DNA of 9,188 nt from an uncultured Colwellia sp. (GCA_913020705.1 CAJWBY010000171.1:1-9188), one strand, 5' to 3'. Shown: positions 1 through 8,004, numbered from the stretch's first letter. Made by a program: numbers and translations. Notes: generated by a model from the sequence alone, not told the origin.

Positions 1-1341
1 GACTTTCTTGCCATTGGCGCAGGAAGCGGTGGTATCGCCTCAGCAAATCGTGCAGCAAAGCACGGTAAAAAAGCCGCTGTTATTGAGGCAAAGCATATTG
101 GTGGAACTTGTGTAAATGTTGGTTGTGTACCGAAAAAAGCTATGTGGTATGCAGGACAAATTGCTGATGCGTTACATTATTCGGCCGATTACGGTTTTAA
201 AGCCCCACTACAGAGCTTTGATTGGGCAAAGTTAGTCAAAAATCGTGAAGCGTATATTGAACGCATACATGCAGCTTATGCTCGTGGTTTTGCGAGTAAT
301 GACGTTACCGTGATTAATGGTTTTGCAAAATTTATAAATAAGAATACCGTTGAAGTTGATGGCGAAAGAATTACCGCTGACCATATAGTAATTGCTACAG
401 GCGGTCGTCCAAGTATACCAAGTATCGAAGGTGCAGAGCACGGTATCGATTCTGATGGTTTCTTTGCTTTAACTGAGCAACCTAAAAGTGTTGCTGTTAT
501 AGGTGCTGGTTATATCGCCGTTGAACTTGCAGGTGTATTTCGCGCTTTAGGCACGACCTCACATTTACTTGTACGTAAAGAAAAACCACTGCGTGGTTTT
601 GACGATATGCTGAGTGACACCTTAGTCGAGCAAATGGCAAAGCACGGTCCAACACTTCATAGTCACAGTATTCCTTCACGTGTTGAAAAACATGAGAATG
701 GCCAACTTACGGTGCATTTAGAAAATGGTAAATCTGTGGGACCTGTTGACTCTTTAATTTGGGCAATTGGCCGAGAACCTGCAACTGATAACATTAATTT
801 AGAAGCTGCTGGTGTGGAAACTAACGAACGAGGTTTTATTACCACAGATAAATACCAGAACACCAATGTTGAGGGGATATATGCGGTAGGTGACAACACT
901 GGACGTGCACAATTAACACCAGTAGCTGTTGCTGCTGGACGTCGATTATGTGAACGCTTATTCAATAATAAACCGTATGAGCATTTAGATTATTCAAATA
1001 TTGCTACAGTAGTATTTAGTCACCCTGTAATTGCTACAGTAGGTTTATCTGAAAAAGAAGCGGTTGCTGAGTACGGTGAAGAGCAAGTGAAATGTTATAA
1101 TTCACAATTCACAGCATTGTACCAAGCTATAACTGAAGATTACCGAGATCCAACTCGCATGAAGTTGATTTGTATCGGCAAAGAAGAAAAAATTGTCGGT
1201 ATTCATTCTATTGGTTTTGGTAGTGATGAGTTATTACAAGGTTTTGCGGTTGCGATGAAAATGGGCGCGACTAAAACTGACTTTGATAATACTATTGCTA
1301 TACACCCAACGAGTGCTGAAGAATTTGTTACTTTAACTTGA
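1..1341 (+). CDS. gorA: Glutathione-disulfide reductase (5' end outside window)
   Basis: Cytosolic FAD enzyme that reduces glutathione disulfide to glutathione with NADPH, keeping the thiol pool reduced. The reading frame is open from base 1 to a TGA at 1339-1341, giving 446 visible codons. Counting from the window edge, GAGSGG at codons 6-11 is the FAD-binding loop. [13 protein letters not shown] at 34-46 carries the redox-active cysteines C37 and C42. [11 protein letters not shown] near 168-178 is the NADPH Rossmann loop. R192 and R198, in VRKEKPLR, match the arginines that give E. coli GorA its NADPH preference. HPTSAEE near the end holds the catalytic His-Glu pair (H435, E440). Alignment by eye to E. 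coli GorA (450 residues) has a constant offset of six, so only about six codons are missing. It converges on the chemoreceptor gene. Lipoamide or mercuric reductase is unlikely given these arginines and the strong similarity to GorA throughout. Confidence 0.96.
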   Translation, partial: DFLAIGAGSGGIASANRAAKHGKKAAVIEAKHIGGTCVNVGCVPKKAMWYAGQIADALHYSADYGFKAPLQSFDWAKLVKNREAYIERIHAAYARGFASNDVTVINGFAKFINKNTVEVDGERITADHIVIATGGRPSIPSIEGAEHGIDSDGFFALTEQPKSVAVIGAGYIAVELAGVFRALGTTSHLLVRKEKPLRGFDDMLSDTLVEQMAKHGPTLHSHSIPSRVEKHENGQLTVHLENGKSVGPVDSLIWAIGREPATDNINLEAAGVETNERGFITTDKYQNTNVEGIYAVGDNTGRAQLTPVAVAAGRRLCERLFNNKPYEHLDYSNIATVVFSHPVIATVGLSEKEAVAEYGEEQVKCYNSQFTALYQAITEDYRDPTRMKLICIGKEEKIVGIHSIGFGSDELLQGFAVAMKMGATKTDFDNTIAIHPTSAEEFVTLT

Positions 1342-1354
1342 TGTAATTAGATCA

Positions 1355-1400
1355 GACGCTATTAATATTAGCGTCATCGGGTTTTATTTCTGATGACGCT
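1355..1400. terminator. Overlapping hairpins between convergent gorA and chemoreceptor genes
   Basis: Two perfect stems share a central arm. Stem 1 pairs 1355-1361 (GACGCTA) with 1369-1375 (TAGCGTC) around a 7-base loop. Stem 2 pairs 1370-1378 (AGCGTCATC) with 1392-1400 (GATGACGCT) around a 13-base loop. They cannot both form at once. On the + strand stem 1 is followed a few bases later by the T-rich run at 1382-1389, so it is the better gorA terminator. Stem 2 lacks a clean U-tract on either strand. The position in a 96-base convergent gap supports a bidirectional terminator. The pairing is certain; termination is inferred. Confidence 0.6.
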
Positions 1401-1437
1401 TTACTAAAATTTATTCGTTGCGTAAGTACTTGCTAGT

Positions 1438-3465
1438 TTACAGTGTAAATCTCTCTACAGAACTTGTAAGCGAGCGCGCTAAATTATTAACATCTTCACT
1501 TCGCTTGTGCATATTGCTTGCTTCAGTTGCATTTTTATTCGCGGCTTCAGCTGTGTCACTCATTGTCTGTTCAATTTTCTCACTATAAATAAGTTGCTCT
1601 TGTGCAGCATTTGTTATGCTTTTGCTCATAGAGTCAATGGCTTTTAGCGTATCTTCTATTTGATTAATAGCTTGGCTCAATTGCTGACTTTGCGCTACAC
1701 ATTCGCTTGCTTGTGTTTGTCCTTCAGAAATAGCTTTAACCGCAATAGACGTATCATTTTGCAAGTTATTTATCATGACCTGTATTTCAGCCGTTGATGC
1801 TTGAGTACGCGAAGCGAGTGATCTAACTTCATCCGCAACTACTGAAAACCCACGTCCTTGCTCACCAGCACGTGCGGCTTCAATCGCAGCGTTCAAAGCG
1901 AGTAAATTTGTTTGCTCAGCAATGCCACCGATAGTATCTAAAATACCGCCAATACTTTTACTGTGTTGAGTCAGTAATTTCATGGTTTCAACAGATTCAC
2001 TTAACCGCGTTGATAATTGTTCAATACGTTGGCTGTTATCATTGGCAATATTGTTAACATCTTTGCTGCGTTGTGATGCTTCTGTGACATGTGTTGCGGT
2101 AATATCTGCTTCGTCTTTTACTGTGTTTGAGCTAGCAAACATCTGTTCAGCAAGTTGTTTAGCATTCTCTAAGCGCGTAATTTGTTGCTTGGCTGATTGT
2201 GAAATAAATTGGCTTTGTTGATTAGTAAGCGCAGCAGATTTATCAAGTGAATGCGCATCTTCGTTAATCCTGTTGAGTAAGTGCGTAAGATCATCTGACA
2301 ACTTATTAATATTAGTCATAAGTCCACCAAATTCATCATCACTACGTTTTTCCATGCGTTTTGACAGGTTACCACTGGCTATTAAAGCAAGTGCTTTATT
2401 GACGGCTCGTAAAGGGCCAATCATCGCTTTTGTAGTGATATAAGAAATAAAACTCGCCATAACAATAAAAATTAATGCGAGCACTATCGCCAATGTCTTG
2501 CCCGTTTGTATTTCATTTTGAGCATTACTTTGGAATTTAACAAAACGTTTATTGGCTAATACAACTAATTCATCGAGTTTTTCATAACTTGAATTATAAG
2601 ACTCGCTGGCTGACACGTATGCTTTTTTAGCCTGAAGTTGTAAATCAATCGACTGTTGATGAAGTTGGTATAAATCACCAGGCTGTTCTATCGCTTGCTT
2701 GATTATGTTGAAATTGCGTTCAAAGTCATTTAACAAGTCGCCAGCATTTAATGGCTCTGCTTGGCGAACTAAATAGGTTAAGTTAGTTTGAATGTTATTC
2801 ACAATAAAAATCATGTCATCTTGGTGCTTAGTCACCAAGTCTGATAATTCAATACGATTCAGCCCAGACATTCCATTTCCAAGCGTGTATAAAGAGTCAT
2901 CAACACGAGAGCCGGTACCAATTACTTCATCAAGTAGTTTTTCTTGGCCAGCCGGTTCAATGATTTCTAAATCCAACATGTTTGAGCTAGCTTGGTATCT
3001 AGCATCTTCAAATGTTTTATATTCAGATTGAAAATCCGTAATCGCTTTTTGGTGAGAAATTTTGGCGGAAAACATGGTTTTTATTTGTGCAGAATATTGC
3101 TGATATTGCATTTGTGCTTGTTTAAGTGCAGATTGCATTTGAGCGTGTTCGGTTACTTTTATACTTAATAACTGAACTGTTTGTTTGTAATCATTTTGGA
3201 GCTGGTTAAACTCCTTCAAGCTTTCTTGCAAAGCATTTATATCTGAAAGAGTATAAGCGACAGCAGCTTGTTTCATCATTTTTAATAATTGAATTTGTAA
3301 TGAAGTACTTTGCTTTTGAACAGGAACAGCTAAAGTTTCGATATTATTATTGGCATCAGAAATTTTATTTAATGAATAATAAAAGAAGCTACTTGCCGTT
3401 AATAGCAATAACCCAATAGCGGTAAAGCCGAAGATGATTTTTTGTTTTATCGTAAAATTTAACAT
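1438..3465 (-). CDS. Methyl-accepting chemotaxis protein with large periplasmic sensor
   Basis: Inner-membrane chemoreceptor of 675 residues that passes ligand binding in the periplasm to CheA/CheW. Transmembrane helix 1 is at about residues 9-31, followed by a roughly 290-residue periplasmic domain (about 32-322). That domain is rich in Gln, Leu, Lys and Ser and looks all-helical, as in four-helix or helical-bimodular sensors. Transmembrane helix 2 is at about 323-346, and a HAMP domain at about 347-400 starts near [11 protein letters not shown]. The cytoplasmic coiled coil has the conserved hairpin tip at about 513-549, with [19 protein letters not shown] followed by [12 protein letters not shown]. 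The protein ends ERFTL, without a CheR-tethering xWxxF pentapeptide. The ATG at 3463-3465 is preceded by a modest AGG (+ strand 3473-3475) about 8 bases upstream. No che genes are adjacent, so it is an orphan receptor. The ligand cannot be told from the sequence. Confidence 0.95.
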   Translation of the reverse strand: MLNFTIKQKIIFGFTAIGLLLLTASSFFYYSLNKISDANNNIETLAVPVQKQSTSLQIQLLKMMKQAAVAYTLSDINALQESLKEFNQLQNDYKQTVQLLSIKVTEHAQMQSALKQAQMQYQQYSAQIKTMFSAKISHQKAITDFQSEYKTFEDARYQASSNMLDLEIIEPAGQEKLLDEVIGTGSRVDDSLYTLGNGMSGLNRIELSDLVTKHQDDMIFIVNNIQTNLTYLVRQAEPLNAGDLLNDFERNFNIIKQAIEQPGDLYQLHQQSIDLQLQAKKAYVSASESYNSSYEKLDELVVLANKRFVKFQSNAQNEIQTGKTLAIVLALIFIVMASFISYITTKAMIGPLRAVNKALALIASGNLSKRMEKRSDDEFGGLMTNINKLSDDLTHLLNRINEDAHSLDKSAALTNQQSQFISQSAKQQITRLENAKQLAEQMFASSNTVKDEADITATHVTEASQRSKDVNNIANDNSQRIEQLSTRLSESVETMKLLTQHSKSIGGILDTIGGIAEQTNLLALNAAIEAARAGEQGRGFSVVADEVRSLASRTQASTAEIQVMINNLQNDTSIAVKAISEGQTQASECVAQSQQLSQAINQIEDTLKAIDSMSKSITNAAQEQLIYSEKIEQTMSDTAEAANKNATEASNMHKRSEDVNNLARSLTSSVERFTL

Positions 3466-4019
3466 GAATTGCGCCTGTAAATTCCTTGGTCATCTCTTTA
3501 TTGTAATCCTATATTGACTTTACGCGATATTGAGATGATATTTTTCTCTCAAAAGTCAACTTAATAGAGGGCTTCACCCAATATCAAAAAGTTAAGTAGG
3601 AATAGATTAAAGATTGACAAGTTTATTATTTTTATTATTTGTGTACATTACCATGCTGAAGTTATTCACTCAAGAAAGGTATGACAGAGGTATGCGAGAT
3701 AAACGAATCAACAGTCATTTTAAAGTTGAAATAACGATAAATAAATATAATTAAATATTCAAACTATTTTTGACAAATACTTGTTATAGAATTTGAGTTT
3801 TATTCAAAAAATATAGCCTGTAAATTAACGTATTTATATCTTACGGATCGCGCAAAGTCTTACCGTTAATAGCTTATGTTTTTTAGTTATTTAAAGCCGT
3901 ATTATTTCATCAAAAATAATTTAATAATTGTCTGGTATTGAGGAGAAATTCTGGTACTCTCTTACCTCGTTTATTTAAGCAGCACAAAAAACAAACAAAA
4001 TATTAGAAGCTGTTAAACG

Positions 4020-4041
4020 TCAGGATAAAATTTTATCCACA
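4020..4041. promoter_or_regulatory. DnaA box within a 16-base palindrome
   Basis: TTATCCACA at 4033-4041 is a perfect match to the consensus DnaA box. It overlaps the perfect palindrome GGATAAAATTTTATCC (4023-4038). The palindrome's left half continues into TCAGGATAA (4020-4028), which matches the inverted box at 7 of 9 positions, so two DnaA molecules could face each other here. The site lies about 240 bases upstream of the polA start. DnaA stimulation of polA expression has been reported in E. coli, so a regulatory role is plausible. The match is direct; DnaA binding is inferred. Confidence 0.6.
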
Positions 4042-4124
4042 TAAATAAAAATAATAAAAAATATGTGAAAATGGAATTTCAAACCACATTTTTTCAATAA
4101 AAACAATTATTTATCAAATAAAAA

Positions 4125-4152
4125 CTCATAATAACAGTTTGGTTGTTATGAG
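4125..4152. terminator. Terminator-like hairpin in the polA upstream region
   Basis: CTCATAATAAC (4125-4135) pairs with GTTGTTATGAG (4142-4152) over 11 positions with a single G-U pair and a 6-base loop. On the minus strand the stem is followed at once by five Ts and ATTTG, a proper intrinsic-terminator layout. On the + strand the tail is CTTTCTTGTTGTTTT, which is weaker. It could stop transcripts entering from the polA side, or end an unrecognised short transcript from 3600-4100. The stem is AT-rich, so its strength is uncertain. Confidence 0.45.
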
Positions 4153-4175
4153 CTTTCTTGTTGTTTTCAACATAC

Positions 4176-4184
4176 TTATCCACA
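4176..4184 (+). promoter_or_regulatory. Second perfect DnaA box upstream of polA
   Basis: TTATCCACA, identical to the consensus box and in the same orientation as the one at 4033-4041. It lies 107 bases before the polA start and just upstream of the best polA promoter candidate. TGTGACTAA at 4200-4208 is a weaker inverted match with one mismatch if the degenerate position is allowed. The location suggests DnaA acting on polA transcription. Confidence 0.6.
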
Positions 4185-4190
4185 TTTTCA

Positions 4191-4219
4191 TTGATCTTTT
4201 GTGACTAATTTTCTAGTTT
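4191..4219 (+). promoter_or_regulatory. Candidate polA promoter
   Basis: TTGATC (4191-4196) and TAGTTT (4214-4219) sit 17 bases apart, between the second DnaA box and the polA leader. The -35 match is 5 of 6 but the -10 match only about 3 of 6, so this is the best of several weak candidates. It would give a leader of roughly 55-60 bases. Confidence 0.25.
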
Positions 4220-4241
4220 AAGTGGAGAGAAAACACTGAAT

Positions 4242-4271
4242 ATGGCATCCTTAGCCAAATTTCACTTCTAG
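4242..4271 (+). CDS. Possible 9-codon leader ORF in frame with polA
   Basis: ATG at 4242 opens a short frame, MASLAKFHF, ending at TAG (4269-4271), 12 bases before the polA ATG and in the same reading frame. GGAG at 4224-4227 is the only Shine-Dalgarno-like sequence in the polA leader. Its distance to this ATG, 14 bases, is long, and it is far from the polA ATG. A leader peptide coupled to polA translation is possible, but so is chance. An extended PolA reading through the TAG is unlikely, because family alignment begins at the downstream ATG. Confidence 0.2.
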   Translation: MASLAKFHF

Positions 4272-4283
4272 TCGCATATCATC

Positions 4284-7043
4284 ATGACAAATTCTGCTTT
4301 ATCGCCACTCATTTTAGTAGATGGTTCTTCGTACTTATTCCGTGCATATCATGTACCATATTTACAAGCTTTATCGACCAAAGATGGCCAGCCTACCGGT
4401 GCCATTACCGGCGTATTAAATATGCTAAAAAGTCTGACCAAAGATTACCCGAATGGCAATGTTATTGTGATATTTGATGCGAAAGGAAAAACCTTTCGTA
4501 ATGACATGTATCCTGAATATAAAGCTAATCGTCCACCAATGCCTGATGATTTACGCACTCAAATTGCGCCAATACATGAAATTGTTGAAGCAATGGGGTT
4601 ACCTCTCTTAGTAATAGAGGGCGTAGAAGCTGATGATGTTATTGGTACTTTAGCCTACCAAGCAAGCAAGGCTGGTATTGATACCGTTATTTCAACAGGC
4701 GATAAAGACATGGCGCAGTTGGTTGACAAACATGTCACGCTTATCAACACCATGACTGATGTGAAGATGGATGTGGAGGGGGTTGTTGAAAAGTTTGGCG
4801 TGCGCCCAGACCAAATCATTGATTACTTAGCGTTGATGGGGGATAAGGTCGATAATATTCCAGGCGTCAATAAATGTGGTCCAAAAACAGCGGTTAAATG
4901 GTTGCTCGAACATGAAAACCTCGACAACGTAATGGCCAATGCTGACAAAGTAAAAGGCAAAATTGGGGGATATTTACGCGAAGCGCTTGAATTTTTACCG
5001 CTTTCTTATGAGTTAGCGACGATTAAACTTGATGTACCGCTTGACCAAACGGCTGATCAACTTCAACCCGGTGAAGCTAACATTGAAAAACTCACCGAGC
5101 TTTATACTAAATATGAACTGCGTCGCTTATTAGCTGATTTACAAAAGGGTGGCTCAGCTTCTGACAGCTCATCAGCGAAAGAAAGTTCAAGCAATGAAGT
5201 TATTGAAGAAAACATTCCAACGCCTGATGATATTGAAACTGACTATCAAATTATTCTCAATGAAGACGATTTTACAGCTTGGATCGCTAAGTTAAAAAGT
5301 GTGGATCTTTTTGCCTTTGATACTGAAACCACTAGTGTTGATTATATGAAGGCTGAACTTGTTGGTTTATCGTTTTCTATTGAAGCAGGCACTGCCGCAT
5401 ACGTGCCTCTTACACATGATTATGAAGATGCTCCAGAACAACTCGATCGTGATTGGGTGCTCGCGCAACTAAAACCACTATTAGAAGATGAAAATCAAGC
5501 AAAGGTTGGCCAGAACTTAAAATATGACGCCAATGTACTTTCCAAGTACAGCATTGAAATGAAGGGTATTACTTTTGATACCATGATCGAATCTTACTGT
5601 TTAAATAGTGTGGCAACTCGTCATAATATGGATGCGCTAGCGACTAAATATTTAGGCTACAAAACGATAAGCTTTGAAGAGATTGCAGGTAAAGGCGCTA
5701 AAAAGTTAACTTTTAATAAAATAGATATTGAAAAAGCAGGACCGTATGCTGCAGAAGATGCTGATATTACTTTACGCTTACATCAAGCCATTTTTCCTCA
5801 ATTAGAGAAACATAAAGACCAGCTAGCCGTATTCAACGATATCGAAATGCCGTTACTGCCTATTTTAGCGCGTATGGAACAACATGGTGTATTAATAGAT
5901 TCTGATCTATTGAATGAACAAAGCCACTCTATAGGCATGCGTTTACAAGAATTAGAAATTCAAGCACATGATATTGCAGGGCAGGTCTTTAATTTAGCTT
6001 CACCTAAACAATTGCAAAAAATATTGTTTGAAGAGTTAAAAATACCCGTTATTAAGAAAACACCAAAAGGTGCACCTTCAACGGCTGAAGAAGTTTTACA
6101 AGAACTCGCATTAGATTACCCATTACCTAAAGTTATTTTAGAAAACCGTGGTTTAAGTAAGTTAAAATCAACTTACACAGATAAGTTGCCATTATTAGTC
6201 TGTAAATCAGGTCGAGTACATACTTCATATCAACAAGCTGTTGCAGCGACCGGACGTTTATCTTCGACCGATCCAAACTTACAAAACATCCCAATTCGTA
6301 GTGAAGAAGGCCGTAAAATTCGATTAGCCTTTATTGCGCCTAAAGATCATAAAATAGTAGCGATAGATTATTCTCAAATAGAATTACGCATCATGGCGCA
6401 TTTATCGGATGATCCTGGTTTAGTGTCTGCTTTTTCAGAAGGGCGTGATGTGCATAAAGCGACAGCGGCTGAAATATTTGGTGTTGAGTTAGCCGATGTA
6501 ACGGTTGAGCAACGTCGTAGTGCTAAAGCGGTAAACTTTGGTTTGATTTATGGCATGTCTGCTTTTGGTTTAGCAAAACAACTTGATGTGCCTCGTCATC
6601 GTGCACAAGAGTACATGGATAAATACTTCGAGCGTTATCCTAATGTAATGGCTTACATGGAAGATACACGTCAGCAAGCTGCTGAGCAGGGTTATGTTGA
6701 AACATGGTTTGGCCGTCGTTTGTATTTACCTGATATAAAAGCGAAAAATGCAATGCGCAGAAAAGGCGCAGAACGTGCAGCTATTAACGCGCCTATGCAG
6801 GGTACTGCGGCTGACATTATCAAAAAAGCGATGTTAGCAGTAGATGAATGGATACAAGCTCAGAATGACCCGCGTATTCAAATGACGATGCAAGTACACG
6901 ATGAGTTAGTATTTGAAATCCATCAAGATATTGTTGATGAAACAACTGCAAAGCTTGTTGAAATTATGAATGAGGCTGTAGAATTAAAAGTACCGTTAAT
7001 CGCTGAAGCCGGTATTGGTGATAACTGGGAGCAAGCGCATTAG
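4284..7043 (+). CDS. polA: DNA polymerase I, complete with proofreading
   Basis: Removes RNA primers and fills gaps on the lagging strand and in excision repair. It has 919 residues against 928 in E. coli. The 5' nuclease domain (about 1-290) has FDAKGKTFRNDMYPEYKANR, EADDVIG, STGDKDM and MGDKVDNIPGV. A Ser-rich linker at about 290-306 leads into the 3'-5' exonuclease (about 320-515). There D346 and E348 (FDTETT), D415 (NLKYDANVL) and D492 (YAAEDAD) are all kept, so proofreading should work. The polymerase domain has motif A with D695 (DYSQIELR), the O helix with R744, K748, F752 and Y756, and motif C with H872-D873-E874 (VHDELVFE). The ATG at 4284 fits the family N-terminus (PLILVDGSSYLFRAYH), but no clear ribosome-binding site precedes it. 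DnaA boxes upstream suggest coupling to replication control. It is convergent with the gene at 7119. Confidence 0.98.
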   Translation: MTNSALSPLILVDGSSYLFRAYHVPYLQALSTKDGQPTGAITGVLNMLKSLTKDYPNGNVIVIFDAKGKTFRNDMYPEYKANRPPMPDDLRTQIAPIHEIVEAMGLPLLVIEGVEADDVIGTLAYQASKAGIDTVISTGDKDMAQLVDKHVTLINTMTDVKMDVEGVVEKFGVRPDQIIDYLALMGDKVDNIPGVNKCGPKTAVKWLLEHENLDNVMANADKVKGKIGGYLREALEFLPLSYELATIKLDVPLDQTADQLQPGEANIEKLTELYTKYELRRLLADLQKGGSASDSSSAKESSSNEVIEENIPTPDDIETDYQIILNEDDFTAWIAKLKSVDLFAFDTETTSVDYMKAELVGLSFSIEAGTAAYVPLTHDYEDAPEQLDRDWVLAQLKPLLEDENQAKVGQNLKYDANVLSKYSIEMKGITFDTMIESYCLNSVATRHNMDALATKYLGYKTISFEEIAGKGAKKLTFNKIDIEKAGPYAAEDADITLRLHQAIFPQLEKHKDQLAVFNDIEMPLLPILARMEQHGVLIDSDLLNEQSHSIGMRLQELEIQAHDIAGQVFNLASPKQLQKILFEELKIPVIKKTPKGAPSTAEEVLQELALDYPLPKVILENRGLSKLKSTYTDKLPLLVCKSGRVHTSYQQAVAATGRLSSTDPNLQNIPIRSEEGRKIRLAFIAPKDHKIVAIDYSQIELRIMAHLSDDPGLVSAFSEGRDVHKATAAEIFGVELADVTVEQRRSAKAVNFGLIYGMSAFGLAKQLDVPRHRAQEYMDKYFERYPNVMAYMEDTRQQAAEQGYVETWFGRRLYLPDIKAKNAMRRKGAERAAINAPMQGTAADIIKKAMLAVDEWIQAQNDPRIQMTMQVHDELVFEIHQDIVDETTAKLVEIMNEAVELKVPLIAEAGIGDNWEQAH

Positions 7044-7082
7044 TATAATATAATGAACCAAAAAATATTGGGTCAATGTAAG

Positions 7083-7118
7083 CACCTATGCAGATATTTA
7101 ATCAAATTTGAATAGGTG
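7083..7118. terminator. Shared hairpin between polA and the convergent solute-binding gene
   Basis: CACCTAT (7083-7089) pairs with ATAGGTG (7112-7118), and TAA/TTA extends the stem across a one-base bulge. The loop is 22 bases with a possible inner ATTT/AAAT stem. The + strand continues TTAATTT. The right arm directly abuts the stop codon of the minus-strand gene (7119-7121). This is probably a weak bidirectional terminator in a 75-base gap. Confidence 0.45.
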
Positions 7119-7979
7119 TTAATTTACGGAAATCCAATATCTTGGATTGTTTGTATCAAAATCGCTCGGTAAAAAGGGATTTTCTAATTTAAGGAAGCGT
7201 GCATTTTTCCATTTATCCAAAGGAAATAAATGCTCAGTTGTTGGGTGAGATTTAATATATTCTTCAAAACTTCCGTCGTCTATTGCTTTCTCAAGGCCTG
7301 TTTTTAGAAATTTGGCTAGTTTATCATTTTTGGTGGAAGTAAAAAAATACATAGGGAAAGGGTAGTAGAGAATTAGGTCTTGATAGAGTGCTAATTCAGG
7401 CATAACTATTTTACGCGCTTGATATTCTGACATTGCCTCATTAATGCCTCGAGGAAAAGCATCACAACGCTTAATATATGTTTGACTAAACATGTTTTCA
7501 TAAATAGGGTTTGGCAATACGTTAAGGCCTGCAGCAAGCATAATGTTGGTGTCAGGCCAATGACTGCCCTGACATAGACTTAGTTTTTTTAAGTCAGATA
7601 ATGTTGTAACTTGCTCGAGTTTTCTTAAATTTTCTTGATGAGTAATAAAAACCCGAAAGCCCAATAACCCTTTGATTAATGGTATATTCACCACACTTAA
7701 TTGACTTGCTCGAGCCGCGTCGATACCAGCCCAATAAATATCTATCATCCTTTCTGTTTGTAACTCTTGTAATGCTCTTTTTTGTGGCATGTAAGGGGCG
7801 AAAACAAGATTAACTTCTTTATTGTTTTTTTTATAAGCGAGCTTAATTAAACCGACATAGTAGCTGTGACTGGCGTCAAATTCTGATTGTGATGCTCGTA
7901 TGCGAATAGTATCTACTGCATAAGCATCATAAAAATAAAATACTAAAAAGGTATAAATAAAATATTTCATCTTCATCAT
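7119..7979 (-). CDS. Exported solute-binding-like protein (type II periplasmic binding fold, orphan)
   Basis: A 286-residue protein resembling the extracellular solute-binding family 3 (amino-acid ABC transporter binding proteins) in size and layout. This is judged from overall character, not a diagnostic motif. A hydrophobic signal peptide covers residues 1-21, with likely cleavage at AYA|VD; no lipobox is seen, so it should be soluble in the periplasm. The early lobe has IRIRASQSEFDASHSYYVGLIKLAY and the motif ALQELQTERMIDIYWAG. The late segment KLAKFLKTGLEKAIDDGSFEEYIKSH is typical of the final helices in this fold. C136 and C172 are the only cysteines and could form a disulfide. Three nearby ATGs (7977-7979, 7974-7976 and 7968-7970) compete and none has a good ribosome-binding site. 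No permease or ATPase is adjacent, so a sensing role is possible. The ligand is unknown. Confidence 0.75.
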   Translation of the reverse strand: MMKMKYFIYTFLVFYFYDAYAVDTIRIRASQSEFDASHSYYVGLIKLAYKKNNKEVNLVFAPYMPQKRALQELQTERMIDIYWAGIDAARASQLSVVNIPLIKGLLGFRVFITHQENLRKLEQVTTLSDLKKLSLCQGSHWPDTNIMLAAGLNVLPNPIYENMFSQTYIKRCDAFPRGINEAMSEYQARKIVMPELALYQDLILYYPFPMYFFTSTKNDKLAKFLKTGLEKAIDDGSFEEYIKSHPTTEHLFPLDKWKNARFLKLENPFLPSDFDTNNPRYWISVN

Positions 7980-7998
7980 CGCACAAAAATATTATTTG

Positions 7999-8004
7999 AG
8001 TATA
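7999..8004 (-). promoter_or_regulatory. Candidate -10 element for the solute-binding gene
   Basis: TATACT on the minus strand, a 5 of 6 match to the -10 consensus, lies about 20 bases upstream of the first ATG. No good -35 hexamer is seen at 16-18 bases. If it is used, the gene has its own promoter rather than relying on readthrough from the SapC fragment. Confidence 0.25.

Larger units (their letters stand above)
3466..4283. other. 818-base AT-rich intergenic region upstream of polA
   Basis: This gap separates the divergent chemoreceptor and polA genes and is much longer than the other gaps in the window. I found no convincing gene. It holds two perfect DnaA boxes, a 16-base palindrome, a terminator-like hairpin (4125-4152) and TTGACA hexamers at 3614-3619 and 3770-3775 that lack good -10 partners. 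There is also a 7-base inverted repeat, ATTAACG at 3824-3830 with CGTTAAT at 3864-3870, followed by a T6 run at 3879-3884. A 33-codon reading frame at 3653-3754 has no ribosome-binding site. There are only two GATC sites (3846 and 4193), which argues against a Dam/SeqA-type oriC. A small RNA or decayed gene could lie in 3600-4010. Confidence 0.7.

Noticed and set aside
1982..3031. Open frames on the + strand inside the chemoreceptor gene
   Set aside because: They lie opposite a clear coding sequence with well-conserved motifs and have no recognisable content of their own.
3499..3530. Sigma-28-like promoter for the chemoreceptor: TAAAGTCA and TACAATAA on the minus strand
   Set aside because: The -35 half resembles the flagellar consensus, but the spacing is two bases short and the -10 half lacks GCCGAT.
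3560..3598. Possible insertion-sequence end around GAGGGCTTCACCC with flanking ACTTAA/TTAAGT
   Set aside because: The inverted repeat is only 6 bases, no partner end or transposase remnant is seen, and no target duplication was found.
3681..3734. 17-codon frame starting MTEVCEINES just after AAAGGT
   Set aside because: The AGG lies one base from the ATG, too close to act as a ribosome-binding site, and the peptide is very short.
3653..3754. 33-codon reading frame starting MLKLFTQERYDRGMRDKR on the + strand
   Set aside because: It follows a TTGACA hexamer but has no ribosome-binding site and no recognisable family. It ends in AT-rich low-complexity codons, so chance is the better explanation.
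3942..4016. GAGGAG at 3940-3945 followed by an open frame LVLSYLVYLSSTKNK from a CTG codon
   Set aside because: No ATG, GTG or TTG lies at suitable spacing; a CTG start for a 22-codon peptide is not supportable.
3466..4283. Replication origin (oriC)
   Set aside because: Perfect DnaA boxes and AT-richness suggest it, but only two GATC sites are present, the boxes are few, and neither dnaA nor the usual origin neighbours are nearby. A regulatory role at polA is simpler.
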